Assembly: GCA_027038775.1 (NCBI GenBank) | Contig: JALWGP010000058.1 | Coordinates: 1-5,302 of the forward strand | Direction: 5' to 3' | Length of the DNA stretch: 5,302 nt | Source of the DNA: Sedimenticola sp. | GTDB taxonomy: Bacteria > Pseudomonadota > Gammaproteobacteria > Chromatiales > Chromatiaceae | Shown here: piece by piece, positions 1 through 5,302 of the stretch | How the letters are laid out: every line of letters begins with the position of its first letter | How positions within the stretch are numbered: the first letter of the stretch is position 1 | The notes under the pieces: model-generated | What the model saw: the letters and a program-made list of their open reading frames with translations, nothing else | Databases searched by the model: none | Told to the model about the DNA's origin: nothing | Program-made: the position numbers and the translations under genes

Positions 1-989
1 CCATTGCCGGCAGCGGCCACCGATTCGAGGTGGACGAGGACGAAACCATTCTCGACGCCGCCATCCGCCAGGACATCGGCCTGCCCTACGGCTGCCGCAA
101 CGGCTTTTGCGGCGCCTGCCTGGCCACCCTGGTGGAGGGAGAGGTGGAGTACCCCGACGGCGAGCCCGACAAGCTCATCGACGCCGCCGAGGACGCCTGC
201 CTGCCCTGCCAGGCGGTGCCCCGTTCCGACCTGGTGCTGGAGGTGGAGGAGATCGAGACGCCGGAGGAGATCAAGCCCCGCACCATGCCGGTGAAGGTGG
301 TGAAGATCGACCACCTGGCTGATGACGTGGTGCGCCTCTGGCTGAAGCTGCCGGAGGAGCAGCGGCTGCAGTTCATGGCCGGACAGTACCTCGACTTCCT
401 CCTCGACGACGGCCGCCGCCGCGCCTTCTCCATCGCCAACCCGCCCCACGAGGATGACCTCATCGAGCTGCATATCCGCCACGTGGACGGCGGCGTCTTC
501 ACCGACTGGGCCTTCACCCAGATGAAGGACGGCACCATCCTGCGCATCGAGGCGCCCCTGGGCACCTTCACCCTGGACGAGGAATCCGACCGGCCCATGC
601 TCTTCATCGCCGGCGGCACCGGCTTTGCGCCCATCAAGTCGCAGATCGAGCACGCCTTCCATGCCGGCCTCGATCGTCCCATGGTGCTCTACTGGGGCGT
701 GCGCTCGCAGGAGGACCTCTACCTGCCGGACCTGCCACGCCAGTGGGAAAAGGAGCACGAGAACTTCCGCTTCGTTCCCGTTCTCTCCGAACCCGGCGAG
801 GGTTGGCAGGGGCGCAGCGGCTGGGTGCACGAGGCGGTGCTGGAGGACCTGGGCGACGAGCTGCCGAAGTACGACGTCTACATGGCCGGTCCTCCCCCCA
901 TGGTGAGCGCCGCCCGGGACGCCCTGCTCGAGCGGGGCGTGCCCGAGTCACAGCTGCACTACGACTCCTTCGAATATGCGGCCGACTGA
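1..989 (+). CDS. 2Fe-2S ferredoxin / FAD / NAD(P)H oxidoreductase (CDP-6-deoxy-delta-3,4-glucoseen reductase-like), 5' end cut by window
   Basis: This is an electron-transfer flavoprotein of the ferredoxin-NADP reductase superfamily, expected to be cytosolic. It should move electrons between NAD(P)H, FAD and an N-terminal plant-type 2Fe-2S centre. The frame is open from base 3 (Ile-Ala-Gly-Ser-Gly-His-Arg-Phe-Glu) to TGA at 987-989, giving 328 visible residues. The GTG at 30 lies inside the ferredoxin fold, so the true start is a few codons upstream of the window. Visible-residue landmarks are: cluster ligands Cys31, Cys36, Cys39 and Cys69 (C-x4-C-x2-C-x29-C); the FAD motif RAFS at about 140-143; the nucleotide-binding GGTGFAPIK at about 204-212; and the C-terminal AGPPPM at about 295-300 with a YDSF ending. 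The usual Cys of the CGxPxM motif is Ala here. The AscD-like name comes from family similarity. The real partner is unknown: no deoxysugar genes are in view, and an aromatic or ubiquinone-related reductase is equally possible. Confidence 0.9.
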   Translation, partial: IAGSGHRFEVDEDETILDAAIRQDIGLPYGCRNGFCGACLATLVEGEVEYPDGEPDKLIDAAEDACLPCQAVPRSDLVLEVEEIETPEEIKPRTMPVKVVKIDHLADDVVRLWLKLPEEQRLQFMAGQYLDFLLDDGRRRAFSIANPPHEDDLIELHIRHVDGGVFTDWAFTQMKDGTILRIEAPLGTFTLDEESDRPMLFIAGGTGFAPIKSQIEHAFHAGLDRPMVLYWGVRSQEDLYLPDLPRQWEKEHENFRFVPVLSEPGEGWQGRSGWVHEAVLEDLGDELPKYDVYMAGPPPMVSAARDALLERGVPESQLHYDSFEYAAD

Positions 990-1009
990 GACCGCCGGCC
1001 CGCGGCAAT

Positions 1010-1045
1010 GAAAAAGGGGGCAGCGTCGCCGCCGCCCCCTTTCTC
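1010..1045. terminator. Rho-independent, probably bidirectional terminator between convergent genes
   Basis: The arms AAAGGGGGC (1013-1021) and GCCCCCTTT (1034-1042) pair perfectly. After one A-C mismatch, three more G-C pairs (1023-1025 with 1030-1032) close a tetraloop. The hairpin lies between the stop of the + strand reductase (989) and the stop of the - strand DsrC-like gene (1059). Read on the - strand, the stem runs into five T (1015-1011), so termination should be good for the DsrC-like gene. On the + strand the tail is only TTTCTCC, so the signal is weaker in that direction. Confidence 0.8.
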
Positions 1046-1058
1046 CATCGGGTGACGA

Positions 1059-1403
1059 TCAGTAGCCACCCTTGCGCTTGGTCTCGGGCAGGCCGCCGAT
1101 CTTGGCCGCCTGCTTGGAGGGGCCGCCGCCGCCGGGGAAGAGCATGAAGAGGTCCTTGGAGCCCACCTTGCGGCCCCAGATCTTGCTCATGGCCTTGACC
1201 ATTTCGCGGTTGTTGGGCTGGTGGCCCCCCTCCTCGAAATAGGTGTCGCGCAGATATTTCATCACGTCCCAGTGCTCCTGGGTCAGCTCCACGCCCTCGG
1301 CTTCGGCGATCACCTTGGCCACTTCCTCGTTCCAGTCGTTGGGATAGGCCAGGTAGCCGTTGTCGTCGGTCTCGATGGTCTGGCCGTTCACTTCGTAAGG
1401 CAT
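1059..1403 (-). CDS. Cysteine-free DsrC/TusE-family protein (RspA-type)
   Basis: The product is a 114-residue member of the DsrC/TusE/RspA superfamily. Family traits are visible: an N-terminal stretch with D-NGYL and the W24 region, a central helical part with LT-EHW (40-45) and Y-LRD-Y (50-55), a helix-turn-helix-like PNNREMVK (63-70), and the C-terminal arm LFPGGGGPSKQAAKIGGLP (88-106) ending KGGY. In DsrC and TusE this arm reads roughly FPxGPxKQACKIAGLP...GCV. It carries a Cys after KQA and a penultimate Cys that together bind sulfur as persulfide or trisulfide. Here these positions are Ala100 and Gly113, and the whole protein has no Cys. The arm also looks about two residues longer, with a GGGG run. 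Sulfur transfer is therefore ruled out. A regulatory role, as proposed for Cys-less RspA proteins, is inference. It is preceded by a strong Shine-Dalgarno and followed by a terminator. It may form its own transcript or be read through from the metal-efflux genes 122 bases upstream. Confidence 0.88.
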   Translation of the reverse strand: MPYEVNGQTIETDDNGYLAYPNDWNEEVAKVIAEAEGVELTQEHWDVMKYLRDTYFEEGGHQPNNREMVKAMSKIWGRKVGSKDLFMLFPGGGGPSKQAAKIGGLPETKRKGGY

Positions 1404-1410
1404 GCTCTGT

Positions 1411-1417
1411 ACCTCCT
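1411..1417 (-). promoter_or_regulatory. Ribosome binding site of the DsrC-like gene
   Basis: The - strand reads AGGAGGT here, a full match to the anti-Shine-Dalgarno core, with 7 bases to the ATG at 1403-1401. It fixes the start and suggests efficient translation of this small protein. Confidence 0.85.
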
Positions 1418-1436
1418 GCGGGTTGGGGGGCCGGCT

Positions 1437-1449
1437 CCCGGCGCCCGGG
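1437..1449 (-). other. GC-rich inverted repeat in the leader of the DsrC-like gene
   Basis: The sequence CCCGG-CGC-CCGGG is a perfect 5-bp inverted repeat 20 bases upstream of the Shine-Dalgarno, inside a strongly G/C-rich leader (about 1420-1450). It could fold in the mRNA leader. It may also be a chance product of base composition, and no T-run follows it. Confidence 0.3.
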
Positions 1450-1462
1450 TTACAAGGGAATC

Positions 1463-1480
1463 AGAATGTCACGAGATTCT
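1463..1480. promoter_or_regulatory. Imperfect 18-bp palindrome, possible operator upstream of the DsrC-like gene
   Basis: The sequence AGAATGTCACGAGATTCT has dyad symmetry of the form AGAATnTCnnGAnATTCT, with 14 of 18 positions symmetric. It is centred about 68 bases upstream of the ATG of the DsrC-like gene, in the most AT-rich part of the intergenic gap (about 1451-1486), where a promoter would be expected. I could not identify a convincing -35/-10 pair around it. The regulator, if any, is unknown, because the motif does not match an operator I recognise with confidence. Confidence 0.4.
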
Positions 1481-1505
1481 AAAACAGAGCACGGGGAAGC
1501 GTCAT

Positions 1506-1525
1506 CCGCCGTTTCCGCATGGCGG
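1506..1525 (-). terminator. Weak hairpin just after the DUF3240 stop codon
   Basis: The arms CCGCC (1506-1510) and GGCGG (1521-1525) enclose a 10-base loop and abut the TGA of the DUF3240 gene. No T-run follows directly; the nearest is TTTT at 1484-1481. It is at best a weak or Rho-assisted end of the efflux operon, so read-through into the DsrC-like gene is plausible. Confidence 0.25.
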
Positions 1526-1864
1526 TCAGGTGAGGTGGCCGCCCACCACCAGGGGCGTGATCCAGTAGTGCACCTCGCTGCCGGCGAAGTCCTCCTTCAG
1601 GCGGCGCAGCAGCTCGCAGGCCGCCTTCTGCGGCAGGTGGGTCTGGATCATCCATCCCTTGCGGTAGCCGGCCACCTTTTCCGCCGCCGTCATCACGTGC
1701 TCGGAGCCGCCGTGGCCGTTCACCGGCAGGCTGATGAAGCCCGCCACCTCGGGCTGCTCCAGCAGCCAGTCGATGAGGGGATCGGAGAGGCTGGGCGGCA
1801 CCACCAGCGAGAGCAGGGCCTCCTTCTCCTCTTCCTGGATCTGGTCGAGCGATGCACTGTTCAC
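1526..1864 (-). CDS. DUF3240 family protein, small partner of a heavy-metal RND pump
   Basis: The product is a 112-residue soluble protein with no signal peptide or membrane segment. I recognise the DUF3240 pattern: a first strand LLSLVVPPSL (17-26), LIDWLLEQ (30-37), then GFISLPVNGHG (42-52), AEKVAGYRKG (61-70), a strand-like IQTHLP (73-78), and the closing LKEDFAGSEVHYWITPL (89-105). Families of this kind are commonly encoded directly after CzcA/CusA-type pumps, and this gene follows that rule. The function is not established; a cytosolic accessory or metal-sensing role is inference. Five His (51, 56, 76, 99, 110) and Cys83 are possible ligands. The start is the GTG at 1864-1862, which overlaps the pump's stop codon as GTGA and has AGGAG eight bases upstream. 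Residues 1-16 form an acidic extension before the domain. Confidence 0.85.
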   Translation of the reverse strand: MNSASLDQIQEEEKEALLSLVVPPSLSDPLIDWLLEQPEVAGFISLPVNGHGGSEHVMTAAEKVAGYRKGWMIQTHLPQKAACELLRRLKEDFAGSEVHYWITPLVVGGHLT

Positions 1865-4800
1865 GATCTTTTCTCCTGGGCGAAGGCGAAGCGCCGGTAG
1901 AGGATGGGCAGCAGGATCAGGGTCAGCGCCGTGGCCGAGATGAGCCCGCCGATGACCACGATGGCCAGGGGCCGCTGGATCTCGGAACCGGGGCCACTGG
2001 CGAAGAGCAGGGGCACCAGGCCGAAGGCGGCGATGGAGGCGGTCATGAGCACGGGGCGCAGCCTGCGCCGGGCGCCCTCCACCACCACGTCGTGCAGCGG
2101 CTTGCCCATGGCGTGGAGCTGGTTGAAGTAGGTGACCATCACCACGCCGTTGAGCACGGCGATGCCGAGCAGCGCGATGAAGCCCACCGAGGCCGGCACC
2201 GAGAGGTACTCGCCGGTCAGCCAGAGCCCCACGATGCCCCCCACCATGGCGAAGGGAATGTTGGAGAGCACCAGTACTGCCTGGCGCACCGAGCGGAAGG
2301 TGGAGAAGAGGATCAGGAAGATGAGGCCGATGGCCACCGGCACCACGATGGAGAGCCGGCGGGCGGCGCGCTGCTGGTTCTCGAACTCGCCGCCCCACTC
2401 CAGGTAGTAGCCGGTGGGCAGCTTCACCTCTTCCGCCACGCGCTTCCTGGCCTCCTCCACGAAGCCCACCAGGTCTCGGCCGGAGACGTTGGCGATGACC
2501 ACCGCCATGCGCTTGCCCTTCTCGCGCTGGACCGATACCGGCCCCTCGGTGCGCTCCATCTTCACCAGGGTGGAGAGGGCCACCTGGCGGCCGTCGGGCA
2601 GGGCCAGGTGGAGGCCGGCGAAGGTGGCGGGCGAGTTGCGCACCTCCGGCGGTCCCTTGATGACCAGGGGCACGCGGCGGGTGCCCTCGTAGATGGTGCC
2701 CAGGTGGAGCCCCTCGATCTGGGCGCGCAGGGCGTCCTCCAGGATCTCCACGTCCAGCCCCAGGCGGCCGGCGGCGAGGCGGTCCACCACCAGCTTGAAG
2801 TACTGGGCGCCCTCGTTGCGCGGCGTGTAGACGTCGGTGGCGCCCTCGATGCCCTGCACCGTCCTGACGATGGCCTCGGCGGTGCGGTTCAACGCCTCCT
2901 GGTCTTCACCGAAGATCTTGATGGCGAGGTCACCGCGCACCCCGGTGAGCATCTCCGAGACGCGCATCTCGATGGGCTGGGTGAAGGCGTAGGCCACGCC
3001 GGGAAAGTCCTCCAGCACCTTGCGGATCCTCTCCTTCAGCGCCTCCTTGTCGGGCACCGTCCACTCTTCCACCGGCTTGAGCACCAGGAAGCTGTCGGTC
3101 TCGTTGAGGCCCATGGGGTCCAGGCCCAGCTCGTCGGAGCCGGTGCGGGCGATGACCGAAGTCACCTCCGGCACCCGCTCGATGAGCTCGCGCTGGAAGG
3201 TCTGGTCGATGCGGATGGACTCCTCCAGGTTGATGGAGGGGAGTTTTTCGAGCTGCACGATGAGGTCGCCCTCGTCCATGGTGGGCATGAAGGTCTTGCC
3301 CACCTGGGTGTAGAGGAAGCCCGCCGCCACCAGCAGGGCCAGCGCCACCGTCACCACCAGCTTCACGTGGTTCAGGCACCAGGCCAGCACCGGCGTGTAG
3401 ATCCGGTGCAGCAGCCGAACCAGCAGGGGCTCCTCGTGGGAGACCCTGCCAAGCAGCCAGGAGGAGAAGACGGGAATCACCGTGAGCGAGAGCAGCAGGG
3501 AGCCCGACAGGGCAAAGACGATGGTGAGTGCCACCGGGATGAAGAGCTTGCCCTCCAGCCCCTGCAGGGTGAGCAGCGGCAGGAAGACGATGATGATGAT
3601 GAGAATGCCCGAGGCCATGGGCAGGGCCACTTCCCGCGCGGCGCGGTAGATCAGGTGCATGCGCGGCAGCCGGCTCTGCCCCTTTTGTGCCAGGTGGGTG
3701 ATGATGTTCTCCACCACCACCACGGCGGCGTCCACCAGCATGCCGATGGCGATGGCCAGTCCACCCAGGGACATGAGGTTGGCCGACATGCCGAACTGGT
3801 GCATCAGGATGAAGGTCACCAGCGCCGCCAGCGGCAGCACCAGGGCCACGGTGAGCGCGGCGCGCAGGTTGCCCAGGAAGAGGAGCAGCAGCACCACCAC
3901 CAGCACGATGGCCTCGGTGAGCGCCTTGGTCACCGTGCCCACCGCCCTGGAGACCAGCTTGCCGCGGTCGTAGAAGACGTTGATCTTCACCCCCTCGGGC
4001 AGGCCCGGCGCCAGCTCCTCCAGCTTGGCGCGCACGCCGCGCACCAGCTCGTTGGCGTTGGCGCCGCGCAGGCCCAGAACCAGTCCTTCCACCGCCTCGC
4101 CCTTGCCGTCTTTGGTGACGGCGCCGTAGCGGGTGAGGGAGCCGGTGCGCACCTCGGCCACGTCGCCCACGCGCACGGGCCGGGTGGGGTCGGCGCGCAC
4201 CACGATGTCGCGGATGTCGTCCAGGGTGGTGATGGCTCCCTCGGTGCGCACCAGCAGCACCTCTTCGCCGTCGTTGAGGCGGCCGGCGCCGTCGTTGCGG
4301 TTGTTGGCCTGCAGCGCTTCGCGCAACTGGGCCAGGGAGATGCCACGGGCGGTCATGCGGGCGTTGTCGGGCACCACCTCGAAGGTGCGTACCAGTCCGC
4401 CCAGGGCGTTGACGTCGGCCACGCCGGGCACGGTGCGCAGGGCGGGGCGGATCACCCAGTCGAGGAGGTCGCGCCGCTGGCGCAGGTCCAGGTCGCCGCC
4501 GTCCACCGAGAACATGAACATCTCGCCCAGCGGCGTGGTGAGCGGTGCGATGCCGCCGGAGATGTCCTTCGGCAGGTCGCCCCAGATGCCGGAGAGGCGT
4601 TCGGCCACCTGCTGTCGCGCCCAGTAAACGTCGGTGCCCTCCTCGAAGTCCACGGTGATGTCGGTCAGTGCGTACTTGGTGATGGAACGGAGCATCTCCA
4701 TGTGGGGGATGCCCAGCATTTCCACCTCCACCGGCGCGGTGATGCGCGATTCCACCTCCTCCGGCGTCATGCCCGGCGCCTTGATGATGATCTTCACCTG

Positions 4801-4935
4801 GGTGGTGGAGACGTCGGGGAAGGCGTCGATGGGCGTTTCCTGGAAGGCCACCCAGCCGCCGCCGGCGAGCAGCAGCACCACCAGCAGCATGAGCAGGCGC
4901 TGGGTGAGGGCGAACTGGATGAGCCGCGCCAGCAT
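1861..4935 (-). CDS. Heavy-metal efflux RND pump, CzcA/CusA family (HME-RND)
   Basis: This is the inner-membrane proton/metal antiporter of a tripartite efflux complex. It takes metal cations from the periplasm or membrane and passes them to the adaptor and outer-membrane channel. At 1024 aa it has the normal full length. It shows an N-terminal TM1 (about 13-31), the first periplasmic loop with the family-typical ETPIDAFPDVST (33-44), TM2-TM6 (about 338-490), TM7 (about 525-543), a second periplasmic loop with DPMG (607-609), MRVSEMLTGVRGD (657-669) and the PTMDEGD start (551-557), and TM8-TM12 (about 862-1012). TM4 carries LAIAIGMLVDAAVVVVEN (393-410) with Asp402 and Glu409 as proton-relay candidates. 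It lacks the DFG found before this Asp in CzcA-type pumps. TM10 reads LNGVVMV (928-934), which is CzcA-like, without the Glu that CusA has there. Substrate (Co/Zn/Cd/Ni versus Cu/Ag) is therefore unresolved, and I give no symbol. Its ATG overlaps the adaptor stop as TGATG, and its TGA overlaps the DUF3240 start, indicating one coupled operon. Confidence 0.96.
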   Translation of the reverse strand: MLARLIQFALTQRLLMLLVVLLLAGGGWVAFQETPIDAFPDVSTTQVKIIIKAPGMTPEEVESRITAPVEVEMLGIPHMEMLRSITKYALTDITVDFEEGTDVYWARQQVAERLSGIWGDLPKDISGGIAPLTTPLGEMFMFSVDGGDLDLRQRRDLLDWVIRPALRTVPGVADVNALGGLVRTFEVVPDNARMTARGISLAQLREALQANNRNDGAGRLNDGEEVLLVRTEGAITTLDDIRDIVVRADPTRPVRVGDVAEVRTGSLTRYGAVTKDGKGEAVEGLVLGLRGANANELVRGVRAKLEELAPGLPEGVKINVFYDRGKLVSRAVGTVTKALTEAIVLVVVLLLLFLGNLRAALTVALVLPLAALVTFILMHQFGMSANLMSLGGLAIAIGMLVDAAVVVVENIITHLAQKGQSRLPRMHLIYRAAREVALPMASGILIIIIVFLPLLTLQGLEGKLFIPVALTIVFALSGSLLLSLTVIPVFSSWLLGRVSHEEPLLVRLLHRIYTPVLAWCLNHVKLVVTVALALLVAAGFLYTQVGKTFMPTMDEGDLIVQLEKLPSINLEESIRIDQTFQRELIERVPEVTSVIARTGSDELGLDPMGLNETDSFLVLKPVEEWTVPDKEALKERIRKVLEDFPGVAYAFTQPIEMRVSEMLTGVRGDLAIKIFGEDQEALNRTAEAIVRTVQGIEGATDVYTPRNEGAQYFKLVVDRLAAGRLGLDVEILEDALRAQIEGLHLGTIYEGTRRVPLVIKGPPEVRNSPATFAGLHLALPDGRQVALSTLVKMERTEGPVSVQREKGKRMAVVIANVSGRDLVGFVEEARKRVAEEVKLPTGYYLEWGGEFENQQRAARRLSIVVPVAIGLIFLILFSTFRSVRQAVLVLSNIPFAMVGGIVGLWLTGEYLSVPASVGFIALLGIAVLNGVVMVTYFNQLHAMGKPLHDVVVEGARRRLRPVLMTASIAAFGLVPLLFASGPGSEIQRPLAIVVIGGLISATALTLILLPILYRRFAFAQEKRS
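1873..1877 (-). promoter_or_regulatory. Ribosome binding site deciding the GTG start of the DUF3240 gene
   Basis: AGGAG on the - strand lies within the last codons of the pump gene, eight bases before the GTG at 1864. It supports this start over an in-frame extension of the reading frame far upstream into the pump gene. Confidence 0.7.
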
Positions 4936-5302
4936 CAGCCCTCTCCCTCCAGCCAGGCAGCCTTCAGCGCCGCGGTGCCCGAGGTGGCCACCTGGTCACC
5001 GGCCTTCAGCTCGCCCTCGATCACCAGGGTGTCCGGCTCCTCGGCGGCAATGGTCACCGCCACCGGGCGGAAACCACCGGGCGTCCTGACCATCACCCAG
5101 GTTTCGCCCCGGGCGCGCAGCAGGGCCTGGCGGGGCACCCGCCAGGAGGTGCCGCTGCCCGCCCTGGCCATGCGCGCCTGCACGAACTGTCCGGGACGCA
5201 ACGTACCTTCGGGGTTGGGCACTTCCGCCCGTACCAGCACGCTCTGGTTCTCGCCGTGGATCATGCTGCCGACCGTGATGATCTGTCCTTCCACCGCTGG
5301 CT
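4935..5302 (-). CDS. Periplasmic adaptor (membrane fusion) subunit of the heavy-metal RND pump, CzcB/CusB type, N-terminal part outside window
   Basis: This is the C-terminal 121 residues of an efflux RND periplasmic adaptor, which links the inner-membrane pump to the outer-membrane channel. The frame stays open to the right edge (…Pro-Ala-Val-Glu-Gly), so the GTG at 5294 is internal and the gene continues beyond the window. The visible part covers the end of the beta-barrel domain, with the family-typical VLVRAEVPNPEGTLRPGQFV (visible residues about 21-40). It then covers the membrane-proximal domain: VPRQALL (about 54-60), the strand pair around WVMVRTPGGFRPV (about 67-79), and the standard ending GELKAGDQVATSGTAALKA. 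The missing part should hold the signal sequence, lipoyl/hairpin domains and any metal-binding N-terminus. The pump gene follows immediately (TGATG), as expected for a czcBA/cusBA-like operon. No His/Met-rich tail is visible, so this part gives no hint of substrate. Confidence 0.92.
   Translation of the reverse strand, partial: PAVEGQIITVGSMIHGENQSVLVRAEVPNPEGTLRPGQFVQARMARAGSGTSWRVPRQALLRARGETWVMVRTPGGFRPVAVTIAAEEPDTLVIEGELKAGDQVATSGTAALKAAWLEGEG
4945..4950 (-). promoter_or_regulatory. Ribosome binding site of the RND pump gene
   Basis: GGAGGG on the - strand lies inside the end of the adaptor gene, nine bases before the pump ATG at 4935. Together with the TGATG stop/start junction it supports translational coupling of adaptor and pump. 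Confidence 0.65.

Noticed and set aside
30..32. GTG as the start of the ferredoxin reductase
   Set aside because: The frame is open to the window edge and the upstream residues (IAGSGHRFE) match the first strand-turn-strand of a 2Fe-2S ferredoxin domain, so the start lies outside the window.
86..682. A long antisense reading frame opposite the ferredoxin reductase
   Set aside because: The translation is Ser/Arg-rich with no recognisable family, as expected from the opposite strand of a GC-rich gene. The + strand frame has clear domain motifs.
1526..2398. A 290-residue - strand reading frame ending in the DUF3240 domain, as if it were a fusion protein
   Set aside because: Everything before about 1864 is low-complexity Ala/Arg/Gly/Pro-rich translation out of frame with the well-supported RND pump. 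The GTG at 1864 with its own AGGAG is the sensible start.
4133..5089. Two + strand reading frames (about 4133-4627 and 4634-5089) opposite the pump and adaptor
   Set aside because: Their translations are Ser/Met/Arg-rich shadows of the strongly supported - strand genes, with no family resemblance.
5292..5294. GTG as the start of the periplasmic adaptor
   Set aside because: The frame continues to the right edge, and what follows is only the C-terminal third of an adaptor, without a signal sequence or hairpin domain.

Overview
The window is a GC-rich piece of a bacterial chromosome with dense coding, G/C-rich third positions and short intergenic gaps. The gene content is a ferredoxin-type flavin reductase, a DsrC-family protein and a heavy-metal RND pump followed by a DUF3240 gene. 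This best suits a gammaproteobacterium, perhaps a sulfur-oxidising lineage (Chromatiales/Ectothiorhodospiraceae-like). That placement is inference from gene families, not from a marker gene.

Left part (1-989, + strand): the 3' portion of a gene for a 2Fe-2S ferredoxin/FAD/NAD(P)H oxidoreductase, annotated in many genomes as CDP-6-deoxy-delta-3,4-glucoseen reductase-like. Its first few codons lie outside the window. It converges on the next gene, and a strong hairpin at about 1010-1045 sits between the two stop codons.

Middle (1059-1403, - strand): a small DsrC/TusE-superfamily gene with an excellent ribosome binding site. Its product contains no cysteine at all, so both redox/sulfur-carrying cysteines of the family's C-terminal arm are absent. 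It therefore cannot be a sulfur carrier and fits the 'RspA' (regulatory sulfur-related protein) type. The 122-base gap upstream of it holds an imperfect 18-bp palindrome that may be an operator, and a GC-rich leader hairpin.

Right part (1526-5302, - strand): a heavy-metal efflux operon read right to left. It comprises the 3' part of a CzcB/CusB-type periplasmic adaptor (cut by the window edge), a complete 1024-aa HME-RND pump (CzcA/CusA family) and a complete 112-aa DUF3240 protein. The three genes touch or overlap (TGATG and GTGA junctions), which implies translational coupling. Adaptor and pump should assemble with an outer-membrane factor, probably encoded beyond the right edge, to export metal cations from the periplasm. 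The DUF3240 protein is a recurrent small partner of such pumps whose role is not established.

I see no RNA genes, insertion sequences, CRISPR arrays or other mobile elements. No clearly novel multi-gene system is visible. The most interesting item is the cysteine-free DsrC-like protein.
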